Source: an uncultured Caulobacterales bacterium (lineage in GTDB: Bacteria; Pseudomonadota; Alphaproteobacteria; Caulobacterales; Caulobacteraceae). Taken from it: 64,000 nucleotides of DNA. Below are positions 1 to 8,870 of the stretch, one piece after another. The first letter of the stretch is position 1; every line of letters starts with the position of its first letter. The notes under the pieces were generated by a model. That model was given only the letters and a program-made list of their open reading frames with translations, was not told where the DNA came from and searched no databases. Both the position numbers and the translations under genes were made by a program. Location: the NCBI GenBank assembly GCA_903862425.1, contig CAIOYC010000019.1, positions 62,001 through 126,000 on the forward strand, given 5' to 3'.

Positions 1-165
1 GGCCGTCTGCGGCTGCATGGCCGCGAAGAAGGCCGGTGGATAGACCGTTACACCTGCGGGGGCGGACGCCACGGCGGGATTGGGGTTCTGCAGCGGCGGG
101 GCGGCCGGCGCCTCGGGCAGGGGCTGCGCCGCGGCGGCGGCCAGCAAGGCAATCATAAGCGACAT
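1..165 (-). CDS. TonB-dependent receptor, N-terminal part only
   Basis: Only the first 55 residues lie in the window; the gene continues beyond position 1. It opens with a short hydrophobic signal peptide (MSLMIALLAAAAAQ), then a proline/alanine-rich linker, then the motif VYPPAFFAAMQPQTA. In Caulobacterales this kind of motif directly precedes the plug domain of TonB-dependent outer membrane receptors. Substrate and class cannot be judged from this fragment. The ATG at 165 fits the signal peptide. It is transcribed away from tldD's end across an AT-rich leader. Another periplasmic or outer membrane protein is possible, since the diagnostic plug and barrel are not visible. Confidence 0.6.
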   Translation of the reverse strand, partial: MSLMIALLAAAAAQPLPEAPAAPPLQNPNPAVASAPAGVTVYPPAFFAAMQPQTA

Positions 166-246
166 GAACGGTCCCCAAGCGTGTTGAGGGGAACCTGCCG
201 TTCAGGCCCGTATCGAACCAGTTACATTGCAGACATGTAGATTAAA

Positions 247-267
247 TAACGGACAGCTTCTCCGTTA
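247..267. promoter_or_regulatory. Hairpin in the AT-rich leader of the receptor gene
   Basis: A 7-bp inverted repeat TAACGGA/TCCGTTA with a 7-nt loop sits about 80 bp upstream of the receptor start. A second weaker pair, TAAGA/TCTTA, follows at about 266-284. The stretch 166-319 holds no gene and is much richer in A and T than its surroundings, as expected of a promoter region. The hairpin could be an operator or an RNA structure in the receptor leader. It could equally mark the end of tldD-side transcription. No clear -35/-10 pair was identified. Confidence 0.3.
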
Positions 268-319
268 AGAAGTTTAAAGTCTTAAATTGCCGTAATACTT
301 GTGACCATAAGGCGCCCAG

Positions 320-1750
320 TCAGAGGCTGGTGCCCCCCACCGTCAGTCCGCCCATCTTGAGCGAGGGCTGGCCGACGCCCACCGGCACGCTCTGTCCGGC
401 CTTGCCGCAGACGCCAACGCCCGGATCGAAGGCCATGTCGTCACCGATCATGGAGACCTTGGTCAGGGCGGTAGGACCGTCGCCGATCAGGGTCGCGCCC
501 TTGACCGGCGTCGTGATCCTGCCGTTCTCGATCAGGTAGGCCTCGGTGCACTGGAACACGAACTTGCCGTTGGTGATGTCCACCTGCCCGCCGCCGAGGT
601 GGGCGCAGAAAAGGCCGCGCTGGGTGGAGGCGATCATCTCCTCGAAGGTGTGGCCGCCGCCGAGCATGGCGGTGTTGGTCATGCGCGGCATGGGCATATG
701 GGCGTAGGACTGACGGCGGGCATTTCCGGTAACAGGCAGATTCATCAGCCGGGCCGACTGCCGATCATGGATGTAGCCCTTCAGGATGCCGTCCTCGATC
801 AGGACGGTACGGCTGGTGGGCGTACCTTCGTCGTCGATGGTCAGCGAGCCGCGCCGGCCCGGCATGGAGCCGTCGTCGATCACTGTCACCCCCGGCGCCG
901 CGACCCGGTCGCCGATGCGCCCCGAAAAGGCGGACGAGCCCTTGCGATTGAAGTCGCCCTCCAGCCCATGGCCGACCGCCTCGTGCAGCAGCACCCCATT
1001 CCAGCCCGCGCCCAGCACCACGTCCATTTCGCCGGCCGGGCAGTCGATGGCTTCGAGGTTCACCAGGGCTTGGCGCAGCGCCTCGTCCACCTGGCCCTGC
1101 CAGGCCCCCGGCTGGATCCAGGTGTCGAAGCTGGCCCGTCCGCCGGCGCCGGAATAGCCGCTCTCGCGTCGCCCATCCTTCTCCACGGTGATCGAGACGT
1201 TGACGCGGACCAGGGGGCGCACGTCCCGCAGCAGCCGGCCGTCGGCGCGCAGCACCTCAACGATGCGGCGCTCACCAGCCAGGCTGGCGCTCACCTGCAC
1301 AACACGCGGATCGCGGGCGCGGGCGAAGGCGTCGATCTCCTGCAGCAGGGCCACCTTGTCGCCGAAGGCCGGCGCGGCGAGCGGATCATCCTCCCCATAG
1401 AGCTTGGTATTGGTGCCGCGCGGCCCCTCGGCCTGCGCGCCCGCATAGCCGCGCTTGGCAAGAGCCGCCGCCTGTCCCGCCCGGCCGATGGCTGCCTCGG
1501 AGATTTCGCTCGCATGAGCGTAGCCGGCGGTTTCACCCGCCACGACGCGCAGGCCGAACCCCTCGCCGGTGTCATAGGTGGCCTGCTTCAAACGCCCGTC
1601 GTCGAACACCAGGAACTCGCTCTCAGAGCGCTCCAGAAACAGCTCGCCGTCATCAGCGCCGACCATGGCCTCACCCAGTGTGCGCAGGGCGCGGTCGGGA
1701 TCGACACCGGCGGATTCGAGGAGCGAGGGGGCGGGGCTAAACGCGTTCAT
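320..1750 (-). CDS. tldD: Metalloprotease TldD
   Basis: This is TldD, the zinc-dependent half of the TldD/TldE protease, which trims unfolded or ribosomally made peptides in the cytoplasm (known for microcin B17 maturation and CcdA turnover). The product is 476 residues, close to the usual 480. The catalytic metal site HEAVGHGLEGD falls at about residues 256-266, and the C-terminal glycine-rich GQSVPVGVGQPSLKMGG is typical. The ATG at 1750 gives the usual N terminus; an in-frame upstream extension is not conserved-looking. No tldE (pmbA) is in the window. It is divergent from uppP. Confidence 0.93.
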   Translation of the reverse strand: MNAFSPAPSLLESAGVDPDRALRTLGEAMVGADDGELFLERSESEFLVFDDGRLKQATYDTGEGFGLRVVAGETAGYAHASEISEAAIGRAGQAAALAKRGYAGAQAEGPRGTNTKLYGEDDPLAAPAFGDKVALLQEIDAFARARDPRVVQVSASLAGERRIVEVLRADGRLLRDVRPLVRVNVSITVEKDGRRESGYSGAGGRASFDTWIQPGAWQGQVDEALRQALVNLEAIDCPAGEMDVVLGAGWNGVLLHEAVGHGLEGDFNRKGSSAFSGRIGDRVAAPGVTVIDDGSMPGRRGSLTIDDEGTPTSRTVLIEDGILKGYIHDRQSARLMNLPVTGNARRQSYAHMPMPRMTNTAMLGGGHTFEEMIASTQRGLFCAHLGGGQVDITNGKFVFQCTEAYLIENGRITTPVKGATLIGDGPTALTKVSMIGDDMAFDPGVGVCGKAGQSVPVGVGQPSLKMGGLTVGGTSL

Positions 1751-1918
1751 GCGTCCTAGATCGCAACGCCGGGCCTGTCCGGCAAGGGCGGGCGACCCAT
1801 CGCGACGCCGCGCCGCGCCCATAGCATCAGATTTTCAACCTGCATGGTGGCGTATTCCGCGACAATTCAGGCTAGAAGGCCTCGGCTGGGACGCCCGTGG
1901 TCTTCGGGGGAGGACGTT

Positions 1919-2761
1919 TTGCTGATCGAACTTTGGCAGGTGATCGTTCTGTCGCTCATTCAGGGCGTCACGGAGCTGTTCCCCGTATCCAGCCTCGGCC
2001 ACGCGGTCATCCTGCCCGACATCCTCGGCTGGAACATCCACCAGGACGACGATACCTGGCTGCCCTTCCTGGTGGTCATGCACCTGGGCACCGCCATCGC
2101 GCTGCTGTTGTTCTTCTGGCGCGACTGGTTCGACTTCGGCATGGCGGTGGTGTTCAACCGCGGCCCCCGCCCCGCCGAGGAACGCCGGCTGTTCTGGCGC
2201 GTGATGGCGGCGACCATCCCGGCGGTCATCCTCGGGGCGGCGCTGCATTCGATTCTGAAGAAGGTCTTCGCCACCCCGGAGATCGCCTGCGGCTTTCTCA
2301 TGGTCAACGGCGTGATCCTGTTCGCCGCCGAACGCATGAAGCGCAGCGCCACCAAGAGCATCGACGCCCTGACATGGGCCGACGCCATCGTCATCGGCTT
2401 CTGGCAGTGTCTGGCCCTGATCCCCGGCATCTCACGGTCCGGCTCGACCATGGTCGGCGGCTTCCGCGCCGGCCTGAACCACGAGGACGCCGCGCGTTTC
2501 TCCTTCCTGACCGCCACGCCGATCATCTTCGCCGCGACGGTGTTCGAGGCGCCCAAGCTGCTCAAGCACCATGCGGGCGGCGGGGCGATGCTGGAAATGT
2601 CGGCCCTGGCTGGCATCGTCGCCGGCGTGGCCGCCTTCCTCAGCGTCTGGGCCCTGATGCGCTGGTTCAAGCGCCACGAGTTCAAGGCCTTCGACCCCTT
2701 CGCCTATTACTGCATGGGCGCCGGCTTCCTGGCCCTGGTGATCGAGATATTCCTGACCTAA
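1919..2761 (+). CDS. uppP: Undecaprenyl-diphosphatase (UppP/BacA)
   Basis: This integral membrane enzyme dephosphorylates undecaprenyl pyrophosphate, recycling the lipid carrier of cell wall synthesis and giving bacitracin resistance. Both signature regions are visible: QGVTELFPVSSLGH near residues 15-28 and IPGISRSGSTMVGG near 168-181. Several hydrophobic segments fill the rest. The start chosen is TTG at 1919, directly behind a strong GGGGGAGGA ribosome site, giving 280 residues, near the family length. An upstream ATG at 1844 would add 25 unconserved, arginine-rich residues. The P-V-S-S-L-G version of the first motif differs slightly from the usual S-S-S-G. Confidence 0.93.
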   Translation: MLIELWQVIVLSLIQGVTELFPVSSLGHAVILPDILGWNIHQDDDTWLPFLVVMHLGTAIALLLFFWRDWFDFGMAVVFNRGPRPAEERRLFWRVMAATIPAVILGAALHSILKKVFATPEIACGFLMVNGVILFAAERMKRSATKSIDALTWADAIVIGFWQCLALIPGISRSGSTMVGGFRAGLNHEDAARFSFLTATPIIFAATVFEAPKLLKHHAGGGAMLEMSALAGIVAGVAAFLSVWALMRWFKRHEFKAFDPFAYYCMGAGFLALVIEIFLT

Positions 2762-2787
2762 CAGCCGGCGTCAGGTGCTCGTTAAGG

Positions 2788-3780
2788 TCAGTCGATCGTC
2801 AGCATCACTTTGCCGATGTGTTCGCCCTGCTCCAGGTAGGCGTGAGCCTTTGCCGCCTCGGCCAGAGGGAAGGTCTTGTCCACCAGCGGCTTGAGTTTTC
2901 CCGCGGCGATCCAGGCCCAGACCACCCGCTCCACCTCGCCAGCCAGTCGCGCCTTCTCATCGGCGCTGCGTGGACGCAGGGTCGAGCCGGTAACCACGGC
3001 CCGCTTCTGCATCAGGCGGAAGATCTCCAACTGCACCGTCCCGCCGCCGAGCGCAGCGATGTGAACCAGCCGCCCGCCCGTCTTCAGCGCGTCGATGTTC
3101 TTGGGGAAATAGTCGCCGGCGACCATGTCGAGGATCACGTCCACCCCGCCCTCAGCCTTGGCTACGGCGGCGAAGTCTTCGGTCCTGACATCCACGCCCA
3201 CATCCGCGCCGAGCTTGACGGCGGCAGCGGCCTTGTCCGCGCCCCGGCCCGTGGCGATCACCTTGGCGCCCATGGCCTTGGCCATCTGGATGGCGGCGAC
3301 GCCGATGCCGGAGGTGGCGCCGTGCAGCATGAAGGTCTCGCCCGCCTTCAGTGCGCCGTGCTCGAACACGTTGGCATAGACGGTGAACACGGTCTCCGGC
3401 AGGGCCGCCGCCTCCACCATGGAGAACCCCGCCGGGATCGGCAGCGCGTGCCGGGCGTCCACCAGGCAATATTCGGCATAACCGCCGCCGCCGAGCAGGG
3501 CGCAGACCTTGTCGCCGACCTTCCAGCGCAGAACGCCTTCACCGGCGGCCGCCACCTCGCCTGACACTTCCAGGCCCAGGGTCTCCGGCGCACCCGGCGG
3601 CGGCGGATACATGCCCATGCGCTGGACTAGGTCGGGCCGGTTCACCCCCGCCGCCGCGACCTTGATCAGGATCTCGCCCGGTCCGGGCGTTGGCACGGGG
3701 ACGCGCTCGGCTTTCAGGGCGTCGGCGGGGCCTCGACCGCCCTCGATGGCGATAGCGGTCATTTCGGTGGGCAGGCTCAC
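2788..3780 (-). CDS. Zinc-independent NAD(P)H quinone oxidoreductase
   Basis: This is a medium-chain dehydrogenase/reductase of the quinone oxidoreductase (PIG3/QOR) type, probably reducing quinones or enones with NADPH in the cytoplasm. The N-terminal GroES-like part contains AAAGVNRPDLVQRMG. The Rossmann part contains HGATSGIGVAAIQMAK. The structural-zinc cysteine loop of alcohol dehydrogenases is absent, as in QORs. A GTG start at 3780 has GGAG eight bases upstream and yields 330 residues; the ATG at 3762 is the alternative. It is divergent from DUF1192 and rcdA, an arrangement common in alphaproteobacteria. Confidence 0.88.
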   Translation of the reverse strand: MSLPTEMTAIAIEGGRGPADALKAERVPVPTPGPGEILIKVAAAGVNRPDLVQRMGMYPPPPGAPETLGLEVSGEVAAAGEGVLRWKVGDKVCALLGGGGYAEYCLVDARHALPIPAGFSMVEAAALPETVFTVYANVFEHGALKAGETFMLHGATSGIGVAAIQMAKAMGAKVIATGRGADKAAAAVKLGADVGVDVRTEDFAAVAKAEGGVDVILDMVAGDYFPKNIDALKTGGRLVHIAALGGGTVQLEIFRLMQKRAVVTGSTLRPRSADEKARLAGEVERVVWAWIAAGKLKPLVDKTFPLAEAAKAHAYLEQGEHIGKVMLTID

Positions 3781-3877
3781 GTCATCGGCTCCCTTTGTGC
3801 GTCGAAGGCTGATATACTGACCCTTCCGCCCGGACCAAGCGCCGGGTGAACCAGTCGTGGCAGGAAGGAGGCGTCTC

Positions 3878-4081
3878 ATGTTCATGGAGGAGCCGGTTGC
3901 CCCGCGGATAGCGCGCGGCGCAGCCCTGATCGAGGCGATACACGAGGACCTCGATCTCTACGCGGTGGGAGACCTGGAGGAGCGCATAGAGCAGCTCCAG
4001 GCGGAGATCGACCGAACACGCACGGCCATATCACGCAAGCGGACCGGCTTGGCCGCCGCCGACGCTCTCTTCTCGCTCTGA
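3878..4081 (+). CDS. DUF1192 family small protein
   Basis: The product is 67 residues of the DUF1192 family, whose function is unknown. It begins MFMEEPVAPR and contains a predicted helical stretch, DLEERIEQLQAEIDRTR, that looks like a short coiled coil. The ATG at 3878 follows an AGGAGG ribosome site. It lies between the quinone oxidoreductase and rcdA, about 150 bp before the latter. This neighbourhood is recurrent in alphaproteobacteria, which supports it being a real gene. A structural or adaptor role is conceivable, but nothing in the sequence proves it. Confidence 0.85.
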   Translation: MFMEEPVAPRIARGAALIEAIHEDLDLYAVGDLEERIEQLQAEIDRTRTAISRKRTGLAAADALFSL

Positions 4082-4232
4082 GCGGTCTTGCTCCGCAGCG
4101 GGCCCGGCGGCTGGGCCTCGGCACGGGCGGTGGCATAGGCATTGCACATGAGGTTGCAGGGTGGGCCGGTTCGCGTCACCCTGCGGCGCACGGTTGGTCG
4201 GCGCTGCGTGCGCTTACGGGGATAAATCCAGC

Positions 4233-4763
4233 ATGACCGAACAGGCTTCCAGTCCGGCATCCCCTGCGCGTGCCGAAGTGGTGCGCGACTTCGCCAAATC
4301 GGAGCTGTTCGACCGTACCTTCGCCGACGGAATGGAGCTGGTGGAGGACGCCGCTGCCTATCTCGACGGACCGGGCCGCCAGGAATCCAAGCTGCTCTCG
4401 AAAAACGCCGCTCTAACCTATGCGGGCGAGAGCATGCGGCTGACCACGCGGCTGATGAAGCTGGCCTCGTGGCTTCTGGTGCAGCGGGCGGTGCGCGAGG
4501 GCGACATGTCGGCCCTCGACGCCTGCGAGGATCGCTATCGCCTGACCGAGGACGAGGCGCGCCGGACGGACGAGCGCCCCTCCGACCCGTTGATGATCGA
4601 ACTGCCCACCGGCATCCTCGACCTCGCCAGCCGCTCCGAGCGCCTGTACGAACGCGTCCGCCACCTCGACCGGCGCATGTATGTGGAGCCCCTCGACGGC
4701 GACACGCCCCACCCCGTCCTCAGCCAGCACGACCGCCTGCGCGAAGCATTCGGCGGCCTTTGA
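4233..4763 (+). CDS. rcdA: RcdA-like regulator of CtrA degradation (DUF1465)
   Basis: The 176-residue product belongs to DUF1465, the family of Caulobacter RcdA. RcdA is a helical-bundle adaptor that joins CpdR and PopA to deliver CtrA and other substrates to ClpXP during the swarmer-to-stalked transition. Characteristic segments are FDRTFADGMELVEDAAAYLD, the following LSKNAALTYAGESMRLTTRL, and SWLLVQRAVREGDMS. The ATG at 4233 gives the usual length. The C-terminal tail is acidic to neutral and probably disordered, as in RcdA where it binds substrate. Presence of this gene supports a Caulobacterales or related origin. Outside that order DUF1465 may have other roles. Confidence 0.82.
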   Translation: MTEQASSPASPARAEVVRDFAKSELFDRTFADGMELVEDAAAYLDGPGRQESKLLSKNAALTYAGESMRLTTRLMKLASWLLVQRAVREGDMSALDACEDRYRLTEDEARRTDERPSDPLMIELPTGILDLASRSERLYERVRHLDRRMYVEPLDGDTPHPVLSQHDRLREAFGGL

Positions 4764-4805
4764 GGAAACTTGGCGAAGGTGGGCGAGAGCTTTTGCTTCC
4801 GACCC

Positions 4806-5135
4806 TTAGCGGACCTTCAAAGGACCTGGCGACAAGGTTGAAAGATACTCTCCAATCGCTTTGACCGTAGCCTCGGCTCTGCTCCGCGTGGTCTCATTTG
4901 GCTTCAGCCCAATGTGGCCTGTCTCGGTGTCCTCCAAGTACGCGGCCACTTCCGACGCAGGCTCGCCTCTTCGCAATCGTCCGGCCGCTTGCAGAAGATA
5001 ACCATCGTACTCATCAGCACAGCCTCCACCGTCTTGCCAATCACCATCGCTTATCGCCCGGAGCCCAATCGGATCCCAAAGCGACCATCCAATCTCGCGC
5101 AGGCGAGAAAGCTTAATCTTGGCGGACTCATTCAT
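4806..5135 (-). CDS. Conserved hypothetical protein, 109 residues
   Basis: I recognise the sequence type but not a function. It starts with a basic segment, then REIGWSLWDPIGL, then DEYDGYLLQAAGRLRRGE and a helical C terminus (EATVKAIGEYL). Short cytoplasmic proteins with this order of motifs recur in proteobacteria as unannotated genes. There is no signal peptide, membrane segment or metal motif. It is convergent with rcdA, with only about 40 bp between the stops. Base composition is somewhat lower in GC than its neighbours. Confidence 0.7.
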   Translation of the reverse strand: MNESAKIKLSRLREIGWSLWDPIGLRAISDGDWQDGGGCADEYDGYLLQAAGRLRRGEPASEVAAYLEDTETGHIGLKPNETTRSRAEATVKAIGEYLSTLSPGPLKVR

Positions 5136-5208
5136 TTCCAGACGCTGCCATCCAGCTCCTTTGACCGCAATCCACGCCTCTTTTAAATTCGGCCCGTCCG
5201 CTCTTGCC

Positions 5209-6861
5209 CTAATCGTTCAAATCCCGGCCGCGCGTTTCGGGCAGGAACAGGATGGTGCAGAGGATGGCGAAGACGGTAGCGACGATGGGGTACCAGAGGC
5301 CGAAATAGATGTCGCCGCTGGCCGTCACCATGGCGTAGGCCACTGCGGGGAGAAAGCCACCGACCCAGCCCGTGCCGATATGATAGGGCAGGGATAGGGC
5401 CGTATAGCGCACACGCGCCGGGAACAACTCCACCAGGGCCGCCGCCTGCGGACCGTAGAGGGCCGTGGCGCCAAGGGTGAAGACCAGCATCACGGCGAAC
5501 ACGCCCCAGGGCTGGGTGCGCTTCGGGTCGGCCTTGGCGGGATAGCCGGCGGCCTTGAGCGCGCCAGTGAGCTGCTTTTCGACGCCCACCTTGGCGAGCT
5601 TGAGCGCGGCGGCGGTCAGCGCCGTCCCTTCTACCGACTGGACTGTCTTGCCGCCCACCTGCACGCTCGCCAGCGTCCCGGCGGGTGCGGACACGTTGCG
5701 ATAGGACACCCCGGCATTGGTCAGCACGCTCTTGGCGATGTCGCAGGATGAGCGGAACTGGGTCTTGCCCACAGGGTCGAACTGCAGGGCGCAGGAGGCC
5801 GGGTCGGCGGTCACCACCACCGGGGCGGTGCGCGAGGCCTCGGCCAGGCCCGGATTGCCGTACTGGGTGATCAGGTGGAAGCCGGGCCACAGGGCCGCGG
5901 TGGCCAGGATCATGCCGCCGCACATCACCCACTTGCGCCCCACCTTGTCCGACAGCCAGCCGAAGAAGACGTAAAGGGGCGCCGAGCAGACCACGACGCC
6001 GATCAGGATGGCGTTCACCTGGGTCGGCGAAACCTTGATGATCTTCTCGAGGAAGGTCTGGCAGTAGAAGAAGGCGCAGTACCAGACAGCTCCCTGGGCC
6101 ACCATGACGGTGCAGAGGGCGATCAGCACACGCTTGATGTTGGGCCACGTGCCGAAGGATTCGCGATAGGGGGCGGTGGACCGCGTCCCCTCCGCCTTCA
6201 TCTGGCGGAAGACGGGGCTCTCCGACAGAGTCATGCGGATCCACACCGAGATGATCAGCAGGATGGCCGAGAGCAGGAAGGGAATGCGCCAGCCCCACGC
6301 GTTGAACGGCTCCTCACCCATGATCGTGCGCGTGATCAGCACCACCACCAGCGCCCCGCCGAGGCCGAAGGCGGCGGAGGTGCCGATGAAGCTGGTGTAG
6401 AAGCCACGTCGGTTCACCGGGGAATGCTCGCCGATATAGATGGCCGCCCCGCCCCACTCGCCGCCCAGCGCTATGCCCTGCAGCATGCGCAGCGCGATGA
6501 ACAGCACCGACGAGACGATTCCCATCTGGCTGTAGCCGGGCAGCAGGCCCACCACGAAGGTCGCCGCGCCCATCAGCATGATGGTGATCAGGAAGGTGGC
6601 CTTGCGGCCAAGCCGGTCGCCGATCCGGCCGAAGATCAGCGCGCCGAGCGGGCGCGTGGCGAACCCGGCGGCGAAGGACAGCAGGGCGAAGATATAGGCG
6701 GCCGCATCGTTTAGCCCGGCGAAGAACACCTTGGCGATGATGGCCGTAAGCGGGACGTACAGGAAGAAGTCGTACCACTCGAAGGTGGTCCCGGCGGCCG
6801 AGGCGACCACCAGCAATCCCATGCTCGCCCTTTTGGGCTCCGCGGCTTCAAGCTCAGCCAT
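5209..6861 (-). CDS. MFS transporter, metabolite:H+ symporter (MHS) type
   Basis: This is a 550-residue major facilitator of the metabolite:proton symporter class (ProP, ShiA and relatives), importing a small acid or compatible solute. The N terminus carries the hallmark AAGTTFEWYDFFLYVPL. The inter-domain motif FGRIGDRLGRK and the ALGGEWGGAA segment are present. A soluble insertion of about 100 residues, with two cysteines, lies in the second half (roughly residues 350-450), longer than in ProP; similar insertions occur in alphaproteobacterial homologues. The ATG at 6861 follows GGGAGGGG. The substrate cannot be told from the sequence. Confidence 0.87.
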   Translation of the reverse strand: MAELEAAEPKRASMGLLVVASAAGTTFEWYDFFLYVPLTAIIAKVFFAGLNDAAAYIFALLSFAAGFATRPLGALIFGRIGDRLGRKATFLITIMLMGAATFVVGLLPGYSQMGIVSSVLFIALRMLQGIALGGEWGGAAIYIGEHSPVNRRGFYTSFIGTSAAFGLGGALVVVLITRTIMGEEPFNAWGWRIPFLLSAILLIISVWIRMTLSESPVFRQMKAEGTRSTAPYRESFGTWPNIKRVLIALCTVMVAQGAVWYCAFFYCQTFLEKIIKVSPTQVNAILIGVVVCSAPLYVFFGWLSDKVGRKWVMCGGMILATAALWPGFHLITQYGNPGLAEASRTAPVVVTADPASCALQFDPVGKTQFRSSCDIAKSVLTNAGVSYRNVSAPAGTLASVQVGGKTVQSVEGTALTAAALKLAKVGVEKQLTGALKAAGYPAKADPKRTQPWGVFAVMLVFTLGATALYGPQAAALVELFPARVRYTALSLPYHIGTGWVGGFLPAVAYAMVTASGDIYFGLWYPIVATVFAILCTILFLPETRGRDLND

Positions 6862-7029
6862 ATCCCCTCCCGTTTGCAACAGGGATAGCACCGGTGGGGC
6901 CAGGCGGAACAGGGGCTCGGCGCCTTTGCCCCGGCCTCCCGTCGCGGCGCGCCGGGCTGTGAAGCCTATGGTCGGGGTTCGACATCACGCCCGGGGATCT
7001 ACCTGCCGACGGGTAGTCGAAATCGACAA

Positions 7030-7896
7030 CTAGCGTTGGATCTGCCGGCTCTGGTTCTGAGCGAAGCCCGTGGACTGACGCTGCATCATCGGCTGCTGCG
7101 CCACGGCAAGGCGCACCGACAGCCGCTCGGCCCCGCCGCCGATGCGCGAGCCGCGCACGGGCGCGGCGGACAGGTAGTCGAAGCCGCAGGCGATGCGCAC
7201 ATGCCGCTCGCCGGGACAGGCGTCGTGGGTTACGTCAAACCCGACCCAGCCCAGCCCTGGAACCAGGGCCTCGGCCCAGGCGTGGCTGGCCTCCTGCTCG
7301 ATCACCCCGTCGCTGCGCGCCAAGTGACCGGAGACGTAGCGTGCCGGGATGCCGATATGGCGGGCGCAGGCGATGAAGATGTGGCTAAGGTCCTGACAGA
7401 TTCCGTGCTTCTGGGTGAAGGCATCGATGGCGGAGGTGGCGCTCGTGGTGGAGCGGGTATCGTAGGTCACCTCCGCATGGAGGGCCGAGAGCAGGCGATG
7501 CAGTTGCTCCAGCCGGTCGTCCGTGCCGCGCACGGTGTCGCGGGCGAAGGCGCAAAGCGCCGCGTTCGGTTCGGTCAGCGGCGTATCGCGCAGGAAGACC
7601 TGCGGCGCGAGGGGTTCGGGCAGGCCGGTGATGACGCCGACGGTGTCGGTGGTCTCTACCTCTCCGGTGACGGTCAGGGTCATGGTCTCCAGCGGACCAT
7701 CGGCGGCCAGACGGTGGACGATATTGCCGAAGGCGTCCTCGGTTTCGCGCAGGCGCCCGTCCACATCCACGTCCACCCGCCAGTGGACGATGTGCTGGCC
7801 GTCGTGCGGGCGCGGCGTCAGGCGCAGGATCTGGCTCACCGCGCGCACAGGCGCGTCGTAATGATATCGGGTCTCGTGGTCGATGCGGATGCGCAT
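7030..7896 (-). CDS. Transglutaminase-like cysteine peptidase
   Basis: The 288-residue protein has an N-terminal beta-rich domain followed by a transglutaminase-like core. The catalytic triad is visible as C167 (HGICQDLSH), H205 (ASHAWAE) and D221 (GFDVTH). Bacterial members are usually proteases or amidases rather than cross-linkers. It is the last gene of an operon with a circularly permuted ATP-grasp and an alpha-E protein, 32 bp behind the latter. The ATP-grasp/alpha-E/transglutaminase trio is widely conserved and has been proposed to make and process a peptide tag or peptide metabolite. No signal peptide is seen, so it probably acts in the cytoplasm. Confidence 0.9.
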   Translation of the reverse strand: MRIRIDHETRYHYDAPVRAVSQILRLTPRPHDGQHIVHWRVDVDVDGRLRETEDAFGNIVHRLAADGPLETMTLTVTGEVETTDTVGVITGLPEPLAPQVFLRDTPLTEPNAALCAFARDTVRGTDDRLEQLHRLLSALHAEVTYDTRSTTSATSAIDAFTQKHGICQDLSHIFIACARHIGIPARYVSGHLARSDGVIEQEASHAWAEALVPGLGWVGFDVTHDACPGERHVRIACGFDYLSAAPVRGSRIGGGAERLSVRLAVAQQPMMQRQSTGFAQNQSRQIQR

Positions 7897-7928
7897 GGCG
7901 GGAAAGGCGACTCAGTCCGAGAGGAGAG

Positions 7929-8870
7929 CTAGAGGAGGTACTGCTCGGCGATGGCGTTGGAGAGCCGGGCGTTCTCATCGATGAAGCCCACGACGAATTC
8001 GTGCAGGCCGGACTGGAATATCTGCTCGATACGCAGGCTCGTCAGACGACCAAGCGTCGCAGTAGCCGCCCGCTGCGCCGGCCCGCGCCGGCCATAGGCC
8101 TGGCCAAGCTGGTCGAGCTGGCCTGCGATGTCAGCCGAACAGCTGGCCAGGGACCGCGGCATCTGCCGGTTCAGGATCAGCAGGTCCGCCACCAGCCAGG
8201 GCTTGATGCTCTCGCGATAGACCCAGCGATAGGCGGTGAGGGCGGAGACCTCGCGCAGGATGGTGGACCACTGGAAATAGTCGAGCCCGCCGCCCACCGG
8301 TTCGGAGGCCGGCAGCAGTAGGTGGTATTTCACATCCAGAATGCGCGCGGTGTTGTCGGCCCGCTCGATCGCGGCGCCGAGGCGAAGGAAGGCGTGGCCG
8401 TCGTTGCGAAGCTGGGTGCGGTGCACGGCGCCGTCGAAAGCGCGGGCGGCGGACTTCGTCCATTCGATGAAGCGGGCGAAGGCCTGCATATCCATGCCCT
8501 TCTCGTCCAAGGCGTTGAACTGGTTCCAGGCGTCGTTGACCGACTCCCACACTTCGCTGGTCAGGGCGGTGCGGACGGCGCGGGCGTTGTTGCGCGCCGC
8601 GGCGAGGCAGTTGCGGATCGATGACGGGTTGGCGTGGTCGAAGGCCAGGAAGCGACGCACGCTCTGCTCGTCCGCTGCTCCGTAGGCGGCAGTGAAGGCT
8701 TCGCGCTGGTCGGAGATGGCGATGGCGCTGTCCCACTCCGCCCCCGCCGCGCCGTCGCCCGCTGGAAGCGAGGCCATGCGCATGGCGGCCTCCAGGATGC
8801 GGGCCAGGAAGTCGGCCCGTTCCACGTATCGGGCGAGCCAATAGAGGCTGTCTGCGGTGCGTGAAAGCAT
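7929..8870 (-). CDS. Alpha-E domain protein (DUF403)
   Basis: This 313-residue, almost entirely helical protein is an alpha-E family member, named for its conserved glutamates. The N terminus MLSRTADSLYWLARYVERAD is the family hallmark. The enzymatic role is unknown; it always travels with the circularly permuted ATP-grasp ligase and is thought to assist or complement it. Its ATG at 8870 shares one base with the stop of the ligase gene, so the two are translationally coupled. The transglutaminase-like gene follows 32 bp later. No membrane segment or signal peptide is present. Confidence 0.92.
   Translation of the reverse strand: MLSRTADSLYWLARYVERADFLARILEAAMRMASLPAGDGAAGAEWDSAIAISDQREAFTAAYGAADEQSVRRFLAFDHANPSSIRNCLAAARNNARAVRTALTSEVWESVNDAWNQFNALDEKGMDMQAFARFIEWTKSAARAFDGAVHRTQLRNDGHAFLRLGAAIERADNTARILDVKYHLLLPASEPVGGGLDYFQWSTILREVSALTAYRWVYRESIKPWLVADLLILNRQMPRSLASCSADIAGQLDQLGQAYGRRGPAQRAATATLGRLTSLRIEQIFQSGLHEFVVGFIDENARLSNAIAEQYLL

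Noticed and set aside
1897-3564. A 555-codon open frame on the plus strand spanning uppP and the antisense of the quinone oxidoreductase
   Set aside because: It is rich in arginine, proline and histidine without any motif, as expected from GC-rich shadow frames, and it overlaps two clearly recognised genes.
3958-4160. A minus-strand reading that begins MCNAYATAR, recalling the MCN start of SRAP/HMCES proteins
   Set aside because: Only the first few residues resemble that family. The rest does not, and it overlaps the DUF1192 gene.
7016-7027. Small palindrome GTCGA-AA-TCGAC just after the transglutaminase gene
   Set aside because: It is too short for a terminator and has no link to a promoter; chance is likely in this composition.
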